Origin: Gemmatimonadota bacterium
Lineage (GTDB): Bacteria > Gemmatimonadota > Gemmatimonadetes > Longimicrobiales > Gaopeijiaceae
NCBI GenBank assembly: GCA_022563405.1
Contig: JADFNK010000027.1
Span: 1 to 32,363 of the forward strand
Direction of reading: 5' to 3'
DNA length: 32,363 nucleotides
The stretch's first letter is position 1; every line of letters begins with the position of its first letter. Shown here piece by piece: positions 1 through 9,081 of the stretch. The notes beneath the pieces are model-generated. The model was not told the DNA's origin. It was given only the letters and a program-made list of their open reading frames with translations, and ran no database searches. Position numbers and translations under genes: made by a program.

Positions 1-548
1 TGGGAGTTGTGATGGACCCAGTTCGGGCGACCGGGGGAGACGCCTACGTAGGGATACTTGAGGCGGCTAATCGCCGCTCGGTCCCCTGGCTCGAAGCGCG
101 GAGGGACGTGTCGATCATGTTGGATGGGGTGGAGGTGTTGGTCTTACACCCTGACGGTCCGGCATCCGCCTCGAATGGCGGGACGGATTCGAACGCGCAA
201 TCCGTCGTTCTTTTGGTCCGGTATGGGGAGTTTGAGGCACTCTTGACCGGTGACGCGCCGGTCGAAGTGGAGGAGGCCATCCTCGACGATCTTCCGACGG
301 ACCTCGAGGTCTTGAAGGTCGGTCATCATGGGTCGAACACCTCGACCTCCCCTTTGCTTCTCGCGAAAACCTCGCCAGAGCTGGCCGTGATCTCGGTCGG
401 CGCGAGGAACCGCTACGGCCATCCCCACACCGACGTCGTGAATCGTATTATCGAGTCGGGCGCCCGCGTCCTCCGCACGGACCTGAGCGGCAACATCGTG
501 ATAAGGGCCCGGCGCAGCGGACTCCACGAGGTTCGGACCGAGTGGTGA
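1..548 (+). CDS. comEC: ComEC/Rec2-type competence protein, C-terminal metallo-beta-lactamase part (5' truncated)
   Basis: The frame is open to the left edge, so this is only the 3' end of a larger gene. The visible ~180 residues match the C-terminal metallo-beta-lactamase-like domain of ComEC/Rec2, the inner-membrane protein that carries DNA into the cytoplasm during natural transformation. Supporting motifs are an LLTGD segment after a VVLLVRYG strand, then [13 protein letters not shown], and a late GHPH motif, all in the order expected for this domain. The transmembrane channel and OB-fold would lie outside the window. The TGA stop is at 546-548. Another metallo-beta-lactamase hydrolase is possible, but the VGHHGS block is characteristic of ComEC. 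Confidence 0.82.
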   Translation, partial: GVVMDPVRATGGDAYVGILEAANRRSVPWLEARRDVSIMLDGVEVLVLHPDGPASASNGGTDSNAQSVVLLVRYGEFEALLTGDAPVEVEEAILDDLPTDLEVLKVGHHGSNTSTSPLLLAKTSPELAVISVGARNRYGHPHTDVVNRIIESGARVLRTDLSGNIVIRARRSGLHEVRTEW

Positions 549-602
549 GACCGGGCCTCTTTCGTCGGAGGAAACGGACGGGTAACCGGGAGAGCGGTGT
601 CT

Positions 603-630
603 TTGACCTCCGGATGGCGTCGGCTATGTT
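603..630 (+). promoter_or_regulatory. Candidate sigma-70-like promoter for fbp
   Basis: TTGACC at 603-608 (five of six matches to TTGACA) is followed after 16 bases by TATGTT at 625-630 (four of six to TATAAT). Transcription would begin near 637, about 40 bases before the preferred fbp start at 677. This supports that start over the upstream in-frame GTG at 545. Assigned by consensus matching only. Confidence 0.4.
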
Positions 631-635
631 TTTCT

Positions 636-651
636 GCGGAAGAGCTTCCGC
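636..651 (+). promoter_or_regulatory. Short hairpin in the fbp 5' leader
   Basis: GCGGAAG (636-642) and CTTCCGC (645-651) are perfect inverted repeats separated by two bases, so a 6-bp stem with a four-base loop could form. It lies at the predicted transcription start of fbp. No U-run follows, so it does not look like a terminator. Its role is unknown, and it could be chance in GC-rich DNA. Confidence 0.3.
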
Positions 652-676
652 GGAGTCCACCTCCAGCCATGGCGCC

Positions 677-1687
677 ATGACGAACAACAGTGTTGTCACA
701 CTAGAGAGACATATCGTCGAGGAGGAACGGAGTCGCCCGGAGGCGACCGGCGCCTTCAGCAATATTCTCTACTCCCTGACCCTCGCCGCGAAAATCATCT
801 CCCGGGAGGTGAATAAGGCCGGCATCGTGGACCTTCTCGGGGGCACCGGAGGCATGAACGTCCAGGGAGAACGTGTTCAGAAGCTCGATCTCTATGCACA
901 GGACGTGATCTACCGGGCGATGGATCATACGGGTGCGCTTTGTTGCATGGTCTCCGAGGAGTCCGAGGAAGTCATCCCCATTCCTGAGCGTTTTCCGAAG
1001 GGGAAGTACGTCTTGATCTTCGATCCGTTGGACGGCTCTTCGAACATCGACGTCAATGTTTCGATCGGCACCATCTTTTCGGTTCATAGGAAGATTACCG
1101 ATGGCGAGGACGGCACGGTCGAAGATTGCCTTCAGGCGGGGTGCAAACAGGTCGCAGCGGGATATGTGCTCTATGGATCGTCGACCATGCTCGTGTATAC
1201 GAGTGGGCAGGGCGTGCACGGGTTTACACTCGACCCCTCGATCGGTGAATTTCTGCTGAGCCACCGTGACCTTGTCATTCCCGACCCCCCGAGTCGGATG
1301 TACTCGGTCAACGAGGCCTATTATCCTCGCTGGTCCAGGGGGCAGCAGAGGCTCATGCAGCATTTGAAGGGGCTCGATGGTGAAGCGACGGTCTCCTACA
1401 GCTCACGCTACATCGGCTCCTTGGTGGCGGATTTTCACCGCACTCTTCTCAAAGGCGGGATCTTCATGTATCCAGCGGACTCCAAGAGTCCGCATGGGAA
1501 GCTGCGACTCCTCTATGAGGCCGCACCCATGGCTATGATTTGCGAGCAAGCAGGGGGGCGAGCATCGGACGGAGGAACCCGAATACTGGACCTCATTCCG
1601 GAGGCCATTCACCAACGGACGCCGCTCTACATCGGGTCTTCTGAAATCGTTGCAATGGCGGAGGATTTTCTGGCCGAAGACGTCTAG
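677..1687 (+). CDS. fbp: Class I fructose-1,6-bisphosphatase
   Basis: Hydrolyses fructose 1,6-bisphosphate to fructose 6-phosphate and phosphate in gluconeogenesis (cytosolic). The metal-binding signature [11 protein letters not shown] is clear, as are the N-terminal [10 protein letters not shown] helix and the C-terminal substrate segment [17 protein letters not shown] with EQAGG. From ATG 677 the protein has 336 residues, the usual length for the family. The frame is open upstream to a GTG at 545 that overlaps the comEC stop, but the extra ~44 residues are unlike the family and a candidate promoter lies inside them. No strong Shine-Dalgarno sequence precedes 677. The TAG stop (1685-1687) lies in a 24-bp tandem duplication that supplies a second in-frame TAG at 1709-1711. 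The enzyme call is firm; the start is less so. Confidence 0.95.
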   Translation: MTNNSVVTLERHIVEEERSRPEATGAFSNILYSLTLAAKIISREVNKAGIVDLLGGTGGMNVQGERVQKLDLYAQDVIYRAMDHTGALCCMVSEESEEVIPIPERFPKGKYVLIFDPLDGSSNIDVNVSIGTIFSVHRKITDGEDGTVEDCLQAGCKQVAAGYVLYGSSTMLVYTSGQGVHGFTLDPSIGEFLLSHRDLVIPDPPSRMYSVNEAYYPRWSRGQQRLMQHLKGLDGEATVSYSSRYIGSLVADFHRTLLKGGIFMYPADSKSPHGKLRLLYEAAPMAMICEQAGGRASDGGTRILDLIPEAIHQRTPLYIGSSEIVAMAEDFLAEDV

Positions 1688-1720
1688 AAAGTCGCTGCCG
1701 AGGACCTCTAGAAAGTCGTT
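1673..1720 (+). repeat. 24-bp tandem duplication across the fbp stop codon
   Basis: Two adjacent 24-bp copies, 1673-1696 and 1697-1720, match at 21 of 24 positions; both contain CTCTAGAAAGTCG or GTCTAGAAAGTCG. The first carries the last codons and TAG stop of fbp. The second carries the same codons and another in-frame TAG. Readthrough of the first stop would add only about seven residues, a near copy of the natural C-terminus. Confidence 0.85.
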
Positions 1721-1754
1721 ACAAGCGCTTGAAACCGGCCCTTGAAAGTGGTGA

Positions 1755-3221
1755 CTAGCACTCGATAGGGTGGTTCCCGGGCAGGTAGCCCATGTCGAGA
1801 TCGACGAGGGGCGCGGCATAGTTACCCGAGAAACACGCGTCGCAGAAGGAGCCGTTGTCCGAGACGACGGAGAGCATGCCGTCCAGTGACAGATACCCCA
1901 GGGAATCGACCCCGAGTTCGGCTGCGATCTCGTCCGGGGAAAGTCTCGAGCCGATGAGCTCCTCACTGCTGGGCATGTCGATGCCGTAGAAGCAGGGGAA
2001 CCGGACCGGTGGGCTGGCGATACGGAAGTGGACCTCTTTGGCGCCTGCTTTCCGGATGAACTTGACCAGACTCCGGACCGTGGTTCCACGTACGAGCGAG
2101 TCATCGACCACAATGATACGCCGTCCCTCCAGGACTTCCCGCACGGGGTTGTACTTCATCCGGGCGCCGAAGTCGCGATCGGCCTGTGAAGGTTGGATGA
2201 AGGTTCGCCCGACGTAATGGTTTCGGAGGAGCCCCAGCTCAAAGGGGATCCCGCTCCGCTCACTGTATCCGAGTGCGGCCGAGTTGGCGCTGTCCGGTAC
2301 GGCCACGACGGCATCGGCCTCGACCGGGTGCTCCTCGGCAAGTCGGCGTCCGAATCCACGGCGTGCGCCGTCCACGGAGATGTCCCAAAGATGTGAGTCC
2401 GGCCGAGCGAAGTAGACGAGCTCGAAGATGCACGGGGCGGCCGACTCGGCCGTAGCGAGCTCCGGGAGGTTTTGGAGCGCCCCGCCCTCGATCCTGAGGA
2501 CCTCCCCTCGCTCGATGTTCCGGACGAACTCCGCGCCTAGGATGTCCAGTGCACAGGTCTCGCTTGCGAGCACGTGTCCCTCTTCCAGCCTGCCCAGAAC
2601 GAGAGGGCGGTACCCTCTCGGATCACATATGGCGTACATCACCTCACCGACTGTAAGGGCAATCGAGAAAGCGCCTTCCACCTGACGGAAAGCATCGACG
2701 ATCTGTCCGTCGATGGTCTTCTCGCGAGATCGGGCGATCAGGTGAACGATCACCTCCGAATCGGATGTGGTCTGGAAGATCGCTCCCTCCCCCACGAGCT
2801 GCTTCTTGAGGTCGTGGGCGTTCGTGAGGTTGCCGTTGTGGGCCACCGCCAGATCGCCTTCGGCGTACCGCACGACGATCGGTTGTGCGTTCACCACCGC
2901 ACTTCCACCGGCGGTGGAGTATCGCACATGCCCTACCGCCGTACGCCCCGGAAGGCCTTTCAAGACATCGGCGCTGAAGACGTCCGCAACCAATCCTGCG
3001 CCCTTGTGAAGCCGCGCCTCTCCGTCGGCGAGCGCACAGATACCGGCCGATTCCTGGCCGCGATGTTGGAGGGAGTACAATCCGAGGAACGCCAGTTGCG
3101 CGGCGTCATCGATGCCACTCAAGCCGACGATGCCGCACTCCTCGTGGGGCCCTTCGTCGAGTTGGGAGGCTGAAACGTCGACGGGCCCCTGATGTGTCTG
3201 GGGGAAGGGCTTCGAGGTCAC
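1755..3221 (-). CDS. purF: Amidophosphoribosyltransferase (PurF), iron-sulfur type
   Basis: First committed step of purine synthesis: transfers glutamine-derived ammonia to PRPP to give phosphoribosylamine. The N-terminal Ntn-hydrolase glutaminase should start at Cys29 (ECGIVGLSG) after propeptide removal. RGQESAG and GHVRYST follow, and the PRPP loop [11 protein letters not shown] lies near 371-381. Cys264, Cys410 and the Cys460-x2-Cys463 pair sit where the Bacillus subtilis enzyme binds its 4Fe-4S cluster, so an oxygen-sensitive Fe-S form is inferred. At 488 residues it is normal length. The only plausible start is the GTG at 3221-3219, which overlaps the purL TGA as GTGA, implying translational coupling. 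It is the last gene of the minus-strand operon and converges on fbp with 67 bp between them. Confidence 0.96.
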   Translation of the reverse strand: MTSKPFPQTHQGPVDVSASQLDEGPHEECGIVGLSGIDDAAQLAFLGLYSLQHRGQESAGICALADGEARLHKGAGLVADVFSADVLKGLPGRTAVGHVRYSTAGGSAVVNAQPIVVRYAEGDLAVAHNGNLTNAHDLKKQLVGEGAIFQTTSDSEVIVHLIARSREKTIDGQIVDAFRQVEGAFSIALTVGEVMYAICDPRGYRPLVLGRLEEGHVLASETCALDILGAEFVRNIERGEVLRIEGGALQNLPELATAESAAPCIFELVYFARPDSHLWDISVDGARRGFGRRLAEEHPVEADAVVAVPDSANSAALGYSERSGIPFELGLLRNHYVGRTFIQPSQADRDFGARMKYNPVREVLEGRRIIVVDDSLVRGTTVRSLVKFIRKAGAKEVHFRIASPPVRFPCFYGIDMPSSEELIGSRLSPDEIAAELGVDSLGYLSLDGMLSVVSDNGSFCDACFSGNYAAPLVDLDMGYLPGNHPIEC

Positions 3222-5488
3222 GATGGTCTGGCTCCGTCCATCAGGTTGGGGATCGCGCGGAAGTACAGCTCGGCGAGGATTTCGACATCGGCCTCGAGGG
3301 TCGTCGCTCGCCCGTCGATCCTGAAACCCTCATCCGAAGGGACCACTTTTCCTATCGTGCGGCAGGGCACGCCATGGCGCTTGGCGAAAACCAGAGCCTC
3401 GCCCGCGGATCGTGGGTCACACGAGATCACCACACGGCCCTGGGCCTCACCGAAAAGGAGGGGAAGGACCGGGACCGCGTCCTGAAGCGTGACCTCCACA
3501 CCGAGTGGGTTTTCCCCTGAGCCAAGAGCGCTTTCTGCCAGCGCACACGCGAGACCTCCCTCCGACACATCGTGGGCGGAGTGGAGCAGCCCGTGTTGAA
3601 TCATCGCCAATACCGCGTGCTGGAGCCCGCGTTCTCTGAGGAGATCGACCGAAGGTGGCTCTCCGGCCACGAGGCCCTCCATCACATAGAGGTACTCCGA
3701 GGCCCCCAACTCGTCCGTGTTGTCGCCGAGCAGGATGATCGTATCACCTACGTTCTGAAAGGCGTGGCGAGTGATGTGATCCACGTCTTCGATGACGCCG
3801 ACCATGCCGATGACGGGCGTCGGGTAGATCGCCACCCCGTTCGTCTCGTTGTAAAACGACACGTTTCCGCCAGTGACCGGAGTCTCGAACAACTTACAGG
3901 CTTCGGCCATGGCTAGCACGGCTTCCCGGAACTGGTAGTAGATGTAAGGCTTGAGGGGGTTTCCGAAGTTCAGGTTGTTGGTCACGGCGGTTGGAAGTGC
4001 GCCGACGCAGACGAGGTTCCTCGCAGCTTCGGCCACGGCGGCCAGCGTGCCCGACCGCGGGTTCAGATAGACGTAACGGCCGTTGCAGTCGGTGGTCGCG
4101 GCGATAGCCCGGCGTGTGCCGCGAAGGCGCACGACGCCGGCGTCCCCCCCCGGTCGCACCGCAGTGCCGGTTCTTACGGTCGTGTCGTACTGGCCATAGA
4201 CCCAGCTCTTGGAGGCGATGTTGGGCGACCCCATCAACTTCAGGAACGCCGCCGACTGATCGGCATCGGCTTCGTTGAAGCGCGTCAGATCCGTGCACCG
4301 AAGCTCCCGAATTTCTTCGGACTCGACGCCCTCCCGCTCATACGTGGGGCAGCCCTCCGTCAGGGGCAGGGAGGGGATCTCCGCGACCACACGGTCCCCC
4401 TCGAGGACGCGGAACAGGCCGTCATCGGTGACGCGCCCGATCTCCTCGGCCTCGAGCTCCCACTTGGCCAGGATGTCGCGCACCTCGTTTTCACTCCCGG
4501 ACTTTGCGACGACCAGCATACGCTCCTGGGATTCCGACAGGAGGATCTCGTAGGGGGTCATCCCGGGTTCCCTGACGGGCACGAGGTCCATGTCGATCTC
4601 CACGCCGTTGCCGGAACGGCCCGCCATCTCGGACGCGCTCGACGTGATCCCGGCGGCTCCCATATCCTGGATGCCCGTGATATGGCCGCTCTTGATGAGC
4701 TCCAGACTGGCCTCCAACAGCAGCTTCTCCGTAAAGGGGTCGCCCACCTGAACTTGCGGCCGACTGGCCTGGGAATCGTCGCTGAGCTCTGCGGAAGCGA
4801 ACGTCGCTCCATGGATTCCATCTCGCCCGGTGCGTGCCCCCACCACCATGAGAGGGTTTCCGACTCCTTCCGCTTCGCCCTTGATGAGATCCTCGGCCTT
4901 CATGAGCCCGAGGCACATCGCGTTCACAATGGGATTTCCCTCGTAGCCGCGGTCGAAGAAAGTCTCCCCGCCGATGTTCGGGATGCCTACACAGTTTCCG
5001 TAGTCGCCGACCCCTTTCACTACGCCAGAGAAAAGGTAACGAACCCGTCCAGTGTCGAGATCCCCAAAACGAAGCGAGTCCAGGATGGCGATCGGCCGGG
5101 CACCCATCGTGAACACGTCACGAAGAATCCCGCCTACGCCGGTTGCCGCACCCTGGTAGGGTTCGACGGCGGAGGGATGGTTGTGTGATTCGATCTTGAA
5201 CGCCAAAGCAAGGCCGTCGCCGATATCGATGACACCCGCGTTCTCGCCGGGTCCCTGAATCACCCAGGGTGCCACCGTGGGCAAGAGGCTGAGGAGACGC
5301 TTGGAGTTCTTGTAGCCGCAGTGCTCCGACCACATCGCGCTGAACACACCCAGTTCCGTGTAGGTGGGCTCCCTTCCCAGAATCTCGAGCACACGTTCGT
5401 ACTCCGACGGCGACAGGCCGTGATCCTCCACCAGCTCCGGTGTGATGGGGGGGTCGCCTTCCCTCGGTGATACGCGTGATAAGGTCAT
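3218..5488 (-). CDS. purL: Phosphoribosylformylglycinamidine synthase subunit PurL (small type)
   Basis: Synthetase subunit of FGAM synthase: uses ATP and ammonia delivered by PurQ to convert FGAR to FGAM. The protein has about 756 residues, the short Bacillus/Thermotoga form that needs separate PurS and PurQ, both encoded just upstream. Visible motifs include [12 protein letters not shown] with the active-site His, [24 protein letters not shown] and IQDMGAAGI, and two repeated AIRS-like halves. ATG at 5488 is chosen; an in-frame GTG at 5518 would add ten residues, and neither has a well-spaced ribosome site. It overlaps purF by four bases. The 133-bp gap from purQ is the largest inside the pur block and holds short repeats. 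Confidence 0.95.
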   Translation of the reverse strand: MTLSRVSPREGDPPITPELVEDHGLSPSEYERVLEILGREPTYTELGVFSAMWSEHCGYKNSKRLLSLLPTVAPWVIQGPGENAGVIDIGDGLALAFKIESHNHPSAVEPYQGAATGVGGILRDVFTMGARPIAILDSLRFGDLDTGRVRYLFSGVVKGVGDYGNCVGIPNIGGETFFDRGYEGNPIVNAMCLGLMKAEDLIKGEAEGVGNPLMVVGARTGRDGIHGATFASAELSDDSQASRPQVQVGDPFTEKLLLEASLELIKSGHITGIQDMGAAGITSSASEMAGRSGNGVEIDMDLVPVREPGMTPYEILLSESQERMLVVAKSGSENEVRDILAKWELEAEEIGRVTDDGLFRVLEGDRVVAEIPSLPLTEGCPTYEREGVESEEIRELRCTDLTRFNEADADQSAAFLKLMGSPNIASKSWVYGQYDTTVRTGTAVRPGGDAGVVRLRGTRRAIAATTDCNGRYVYLNPRSGTLAAVAEAARNLVCVGALPTAVTNNLNFGNPLKPYIYYQFREAVLAMAEACKLFETPVTGGNVSFYNETNGVAIYPTPVIGMVGVIEDVDHITRHAFQNVGDTIILLGDNTDELGASEYLYVMEGLVAGEPPSVDLLRERGLQHAVLAMIQHGLLHSAHDVSEGGLACALAESALGSGENPLGVEVTLQDAVPVLPLLFGEAQGRVVISCDPRSAGEALVFAKRHGVPCRTIGKVVPSDEGFRIDGRATTLEADVEILAELYFRAIPNLMDGARPS

Positions 5489-5550
5489 GCTTCCGGCTTT
5501 GCCCGGGCTATCGGTCACAATTCGATGAATCCGTTATAAGGCTCTTGAGG

Positions 5551-5600
5551 AAGGTGCGTCGCCACCTATGTCGCCACCTATAAGGTGCGTCGGCACCTAC
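5551..5600 (-). repeat. Short repeats with hairpin potential between purQ and purL
   Basis: AAGGTGCGTCGCCACCTAT (5551-5569) and AAGGTGCGTCGGCACCTAC (5582-5600) differ at two positions, with a partial copy TCGCCACCTATAAGG from 5571. The right copy contains AGGTGC-GTCG-GCACCT (5583-5598), a perfect 6-bp stem with a 4-base loop; the left copy can form a 5-bp stem. On the coding strand this lies after the purQ stop and before the purL start, so it could influence mRNA processing or purL expression. No function is assigned. Confidence 0.65.
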
Positions 5601-5621
5601 AAGGTACTCGTGTGCCACCGG

Positions 5622-6323
5622 TCACACTGTTCCGAGGGGGGACAGGTGCGACAGGAGTGCCGTAAAGAGGCCGAGTCCGTCTACGGACCCGAGGATGGAT
5701 TCCACCGCTCGTTCAGGGTGCGGCATCATACCCATGACGTTACCCGACTCATTGAGGATGCCGGCGATGGAGCGGGCCGAACCATTCGGGTTCGCACTGT
5801 CCACGGCTTTCCCTTCGGCATCGGTATACCGGAAGAGCACTCGGCCCTCGCCCTCCAGGCGGTCGAGCGTTTCATCGTCGGCGTGATAATTCCCCTCCGC
5901 GTGGGCGATCGGCATCCGGAGGATCTGTCCGGATTCGTACTCCTGCGTGAAGATCGAAGAGGTGTTTTCGACCCGAAGCAGAACGTCGCGGCTCGAGAAG
6001 AGCAGTGAGCGGTTTCTCAGGAGCGCCCCCGGCAGTAACCCGGATTCACAGAGCATCTGAAAACCGTTGCAAATACCCACAACCGGACCACCGGACTTCG
6101 CGAAGTCCTTTACCGCATCCATGATCGGGCTCATGGTCGCGATGGCGCCGGCCCGGAGGTAGTCCCCGTAAGAGAAACCACCGGGGAGCATGACCACCTC
6201 GACCTCACCCAGATCGACGTCTCGGTGCCAGAGGAATTCGGGTTCTCCTCCGATCAGTTGAACGCACTTGTAGAGGTCGTAATCACAGTTGGATCCCGGG
6301 AAGGTGACGATGGCCACCTTCAT
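5622..6323 (-). CDS. purQ: Phosphoribosylformylglycinamidine synthase glutaminase subunit PurQ
   Basis: Class I glutamine amidotransferase that hydrolyses glutamine and passes ammonia to PurL. The nucleophile Cys85 lies in [20 protein letters not shown] and the His-Glu dyad in MMPHPER near the C-terminus. The N-terminus [15 protein letters not shown] is typical of the family. From ATG 6323 it has 233 residues, the standard length. This start is preferred over upstream in-frame codons because it overlaps the purS TGA as ATGA (6320-6323), matches the conserved N-terminus and is preceded by GGAGAG at suitable spacing. It works with PurS and PurL as a complex. Confidence 0.96.
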   Translation of the reverse strand: MKVAIVTFPGSNCDYDLYKCVQLIGGEPEFLWHRDVDLGEVEVVMLPGGFSYGDYLRAGAIATMSPIMDAVKDFAKSGGPVVGICNGFQMLCESGLLPGALLRNRSLLFSSRDVLLRVENTSSIFTQEYESGQILRMPIAHAEGNYHADDETLDRLEGEGRVLFRYTDAEGKAVDSANPNGSARSIAGILNESGNVMGMMPHPERAVESILGSVDGLGLFTALLSHLSPLGTV

Positions 6324-6595
6324 GCGGGCATACTCTCCTCGGCGGCCTCTCGAACATCGATCTCGAAGTCCTCCGTGACCGGGTTCGCAAGCAACCGCCG
6401 ACACATGGCTTCCGCGCCCTCTCGGGCTTCCTCGCTGGAAGCGGCCTCCACGTTCACGTAGAGGAGTTTGCCGACACGCACGTCACGGACTTGTTCGTAG
6501 TCCAACGAGTGGAGGGCGTGTTGGATGGCCTTCCCCTCCGGGTCCAGCAGGCCCGGGCGCGGTGTCACTCGGATCTCGAGACGAAAACGACTCAC
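6320..6595 (-). CDS. purS: Phosphoribosylformylglycinamidine synthase subunit PurS
   Basis: Small accessory subunit (91 residues) that bridges PurL and PurQ in the three-subunit FGAM synthase. Visible features are an [20 protein letters not shown] start, an [15 protein letters not shown] middle and a C-terminal [12 protein letters not shown] strand, all typical of PurS. The GTG start (6595-6593) overlaps the pssA TGA as GTGA and has GGAGAG six bases upstream. The stop overlaps the purQ ATG. These overlaps suggest near-stoichiometric translation of pssA, purS and purQ from one mRNA. Confidence 0.95.
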   Translation of the reverse strand: MSRFRLEIRVTPRPGLLDPEGKAIQHALHSLDYEQVRDVRVGKLLYVNVEAASSEEAREGAEAMCRRLLANPVTEDFEIDVREAAEESMPA

Positions 6596-7473
6596 GTTCC
6601 GCTCTCCATATCGTCAGGGTAAGTAGGTGCTGCGGGGCGCCGGTATTCACCAGGCGTCAAATCCCCGTAGTCGACGGGCCGTACCTCTACGTCCGCATCG
6701 TCGAAGCTGTGCGCCAGCGGATCGCGTTCAGGCAGACGTTCAAGGAGGCCGTGAATCACCGAGCCGAACAGCCCCCAGGCGGTATAAGCGAGGAACATGG
6801 GGAAGAAGAAGTATTCGGGGAACCTGATGGCCACGAGCACGTTCGCGAAGAGCCAAAGCGAGAACAGAATACCTTTTCCGGATCTGAAATTCAGCTTGGG
6901 GACAATCGCGTAGGGGATGTTGCTGAGCATCAAGGCGCCCAAGAGGATCAGCAGGATGCCCATGACGCGAGGCCAAGGCAGCATGTCCGCGAGGTACGTG
7001 TCAAAGAAGGCGGTTTGGCTGAACGGGTAAAATGTGGCCAGGATGATCCCGGGCGTCGGCGAAGGAAGCCCGTGGAAGTGCCGCTTGGCTTCTCCCTCTT
7101 GCTCCATGTTGAAGCGGGCCAACCGGACCACCACCGCCATCACGTAAAGGAACGGGAGTACCCAGTTCCAGTCCTCGGAGAAATACAGTGTGTACATGAT
7201 GAAGGCGGGCGCGACCCCGAAGGAGATCGCGTCCACCAGCGAGTCCAACTCCTCACCGAATTTGGATCCCGTCCGTGTGAATCGGGCGACGCGGCCGTCC
7301 AGCAGGTCGGTGACGGCAGCCCACACGATGAACCACCCGGCCCACTCGAACTCGCCCCGGGTCGCGGCCACGATCGCATAGAACCCGAAGAACAGGTTCA
7401 ACAATGTGAAGGCCGACGGCAGGATGATGACGCCCCTTCGAAGCCGCCGGATGGGCCGCATTCGATCGATCAT
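6592..7473 (-). CDS. pssA: CDP-diacylglycerol-serine O-phosphatidyltransferase
   Basis: Integral membrane enzyme joining CDP-diacylglycerol and serine to make phosphatidylserine. The CDP-alcohol phosphotransferase signature D-x2-D-G-x2-A-R-x8-G-x3-D-x3-D is intact at residues 56-81. Several hydrophobic segments follow (about 85-110, 125-145, 150-185, 195-235). HGLPSPTPGIILA is typical of the PssA branch and separates it from phosphatidylglycerophosphate synthase. ATG 7473 overlaps the psd stop as ATGA and is preceded by GGAGG. The 293 residues include a hydrophilic, acidic C-terminal tail of ~50 residues after the last membrane segment. Its direct partner Psd lies upstream in the same operon. 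Confidence 0.93.
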   Translation of the reverse strand: MIDRMRPIRRLRRGVIILPSAFTLLNLFFGFYAIVAATRGEFEWAGWFIVWAAVTDLLDGRVARFTRTGSKFGEELDSLVDAISFGVAPAFIMYTLYFSEDWNWVLPFLYVMAVVVRLARFNMEQEGEAKRHFHGLPSPTPGIILATFYPFSQTAFFDTYLADMLPWPRVMGILLILLGALMLSNIPYAIVPKLNFRSGKGILFSLWLFANVLVAIRFPEYFFFPMFLAYTAWGLFGSVIHGLLERLPERDPLAHSFDDADVEVRPVDYGDLTPGEYRRPAAPTYPDDMESGT

Positions 7474-8168
7474 ATGGCCTCCGCCGGATCCTCAATACGT
7501 GCCAGAACCGTGGATCCACCGGCCACTTTGTCTCCCACCGCGCAGTCGAGATTCCAGTGGAGTGGAATGAACAGATCCACCCTCGATCCGAACCGAATGA
7601 GACCGATGCGCTCTCCCCGCTCGACGTGGTCGCCCCGCTCGGGGTAGGTGACGATCCGGCGGGCGATGAGCCCGGCGATCTGGCGGACCAACACCCGATG
7701 GCCCCGCACGTTCAATCCCAGGGAGGACTGTTCATTTTTTTCGCTGGCCTTCGGATGCCAGGCCACCGCGAATTCACCGGGGCGATATTCGCGGTGCGCC
7801 ACTTCCCCCGAAACCGGTGCACGCTGCACGTGGACGTTGAATATGCTCAGAAAGATCGTGATGCGCCGGCACAGCCCGCCTACGAAGGAGGGTTCGTCCA
7901 CTTCACGAATGTCGATGATCTTGCCGTCGCCGGGAGAAATAACCACGCCTTCGCCGGAAGGAATTTCACGCTCGGGGTCCCGAAAGAAATAGAACACGAA
8001 CCCCGTCAGGAGGGTGAGCAGACTCGCCGGCACGATTGCCCAGGATCCTGAGATGGCCACCACGATCCATGTTAGCGCGGCAAGAATCATTGTGCCGAAC
8101 ATGAACGGGTACCCCTCACGGGCGAAGCGCATTCGGCGGTTACCCGAAACGCGGGGGTCGAAATTCAT
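7470..8168 (-). CDS. psd: Phosphatidylserine decarboxylase proenzyme (short, PSD-A type)
   Basis: Converts phosphatidylserine to phosphatidylethanolamine with a pyruvoyl group made by self-cleavage. The cleavage site is Gly194-Ser195 in IRFGSRVD, a variant of the LGST motif used by the short membrane-anchored forms. Asp81 in SPGDGKI and His113 in FNVHVQRAPVSG fit the self-processing triad. Two N-terminal hydrophobic stretches (about 22-40 and 43-61) would anchor it in the membrane. Length is 232 residues from ATG 8168, which lies inside the purC 3' end (29-bp overlap) and has a weak GGA upstream. ATG 8132 would begin at MRFAREGYPF, near the usual family start, and is a real alternative. It is coupled to pssA by ATGA. 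Confidence 0.92.
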   Translation of the reverse strand: MNFDPRVSGNRRMRFAREGYPFMFGTMILAALTWIVVAISGSWAIVPASLLTLLTGFVFYFFRDPEREIPSGEGVVISPGDGKIIDIREVDEPSFVGGLCRRITIFLSIFNVHVQRAPVSGEVAHREYRPGEFAVAWHPKASEKNEQSSLGLNVRGHRVLVRQIAGLIARRIVTYPERGDHVERGERIGLIRFGSRVDLFIPLHWNLDCAVGDKVAGGSTVLARIEDPAEAI

Positions 8169-9081
8169 CGAGATCCGTTCCGGTCAGGCGCTTGAATATC
8201 TCCAGATATCGGTCCGTCGTTTCGCGTACGACGTGGTCGGGTAGATCGGGCGGCGGCGGGGACTTGTCCCAGTCGGTCAGGCCGTCCAGAAAATCCCGAA
8301 CCGGCTGTTTGTCCAGAGACGGTTGGCCTTGGCCGGGTTCGTACAAGTCCGCCGGCCAGAAGCGGGAGGAGTCCGGTGTGAGCACCTCGTCGATCAAAAG
8401 AAGGCGCCCGTCCGCTTGATGCCCGAACTCGAACTTCGTGTCGGCAAGGATGATCCCGTGCTCTTTCGTGATCGCCGCGCCGTGCTCGTAGACGGTTAAG
8501 GAGAGGTCTCGAAGACGGTGCGCCTCCTCTCTGCCCAGGCGCTCCACGACGCTGGAAAAGGGAATGTTCTCGTCATGGCCTGTCTGGGCTTTGGTGGAGG
8601 GAGAAAAAATCGGGACCGGCAGTTTCTGACTCTCGACCAAACCCTCCGGAAGGGCTTCCCCCGCCAGCGTTCCCTCGGCTCGATACTCCTTCCAGGCCGA
8701 ACCCGATACGTACCCCCGGACCACACACTCTACCAGCACCGGTTCCGTGCGGTAAACCAGCATGCTCCTACGTGCCCAGGCCCCCCGGGACTCTCTCAAT
8801 GAGGGTACCTGATCAACGATCTCGTCCGGATCGCAGCTCAGTAGATGATGGTCGAGTACGCCATCCAGCGAGTCCAGCCACCACGCGGTGAGCTGCGTGA
8901 GGACCTCACCCTTGCGGGGGATGGGCTGGGGCAGGATCACATCGAACGCGCTCACGCGGTCGCTTGCGACCATCAGGAGTCGGCCGTCTCCGACATCGTA
9001 AACGTCGCGCACCTTCCCCCGGTGGAGGAGCGGTAGGGGCACTTGCGATTCCAGCACGGCTGTGGCGTCAGACTCGGACAT
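8140..9081 (-). CDS. purC: Phosphoribosylaminoimidazole-succinocarboxamide synthase
   Basis: Joins aspartate to CAIR with ATP to give SAICAR. Recognisable segments are LLHRGKVRDVYDVGD, the VASDRVSAFDVILP nucleotide-binding region, VVRGYVSGSAWKEY, the KLPVPIFSPSTKAQTGHDENI block, and ILADTKFEFG followed by LIDEVLTPDSSRFW. The length of 313 residues suits the longer, yeast-like SAICAR synthase class rather than the ~240-residue E. coli type. ATG 9081 is chosen because GGAGA lies six bases upstream; it overlaps the 3' end of purB by 14 bp. In-frame ATG 9102 and GTG 9108 further upstream have weaker support. The product is the substrate of PurB, encoded next door. Confidence 0.95.
   Translation of the reverse strand: MSESDATAVLESQVPLPLLHRGKVRDVYDVGDGRLLMVASDRVSAFDVILPQPIPRKGEVLTQLTAWWLDSLDGVLDHHLLSCDPDEIVDQVPSLRESRGAWARRSMLVYRTEPVLVECVVRGYVSGSAWKEYRAEGTLAGEALPEGLVESQKLPVPIFSPSTKAQTGHDENIPFSSVVERLGREEAHRLRDLSLTVYEHGAAITKEHGIILADTKFEFGHQADGRLLLIDEVLTPDSSRFWPADLYEPGQGQPSLDKQPVRDFLDGLTDWDKSPPPPDLPDHVVRETTDRYLEIFKRLTGTDLDEFRPPRFG

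Noticed and set aside
545..676. N-terminal extension of FBPase from the GTG overlapping the comEC stop
   Set aside because: The added residues do not resemble the family, and a better promoter-to-start arrangement supports ATG 677.
1722..1731. CAAGCGCTTG palindrome as an fbp/purF terminator
   Set aside because: A ten-base perfect palindrome has no loop and no following U-run on either strand.
5533..5538. TATAAC on the minus strand as a -10 box for an internal purL promoter
   Set aside because: No acceptable -35 hexamer at 16-18 bases; kept only as a remark in the purQ-purL finding.
6562..7647. A 361-codon plus-strand frame opposite pssA and the end of psd
   Set aside because: It covers two confidently identified genes, and its product is low-complexity charged sequence.
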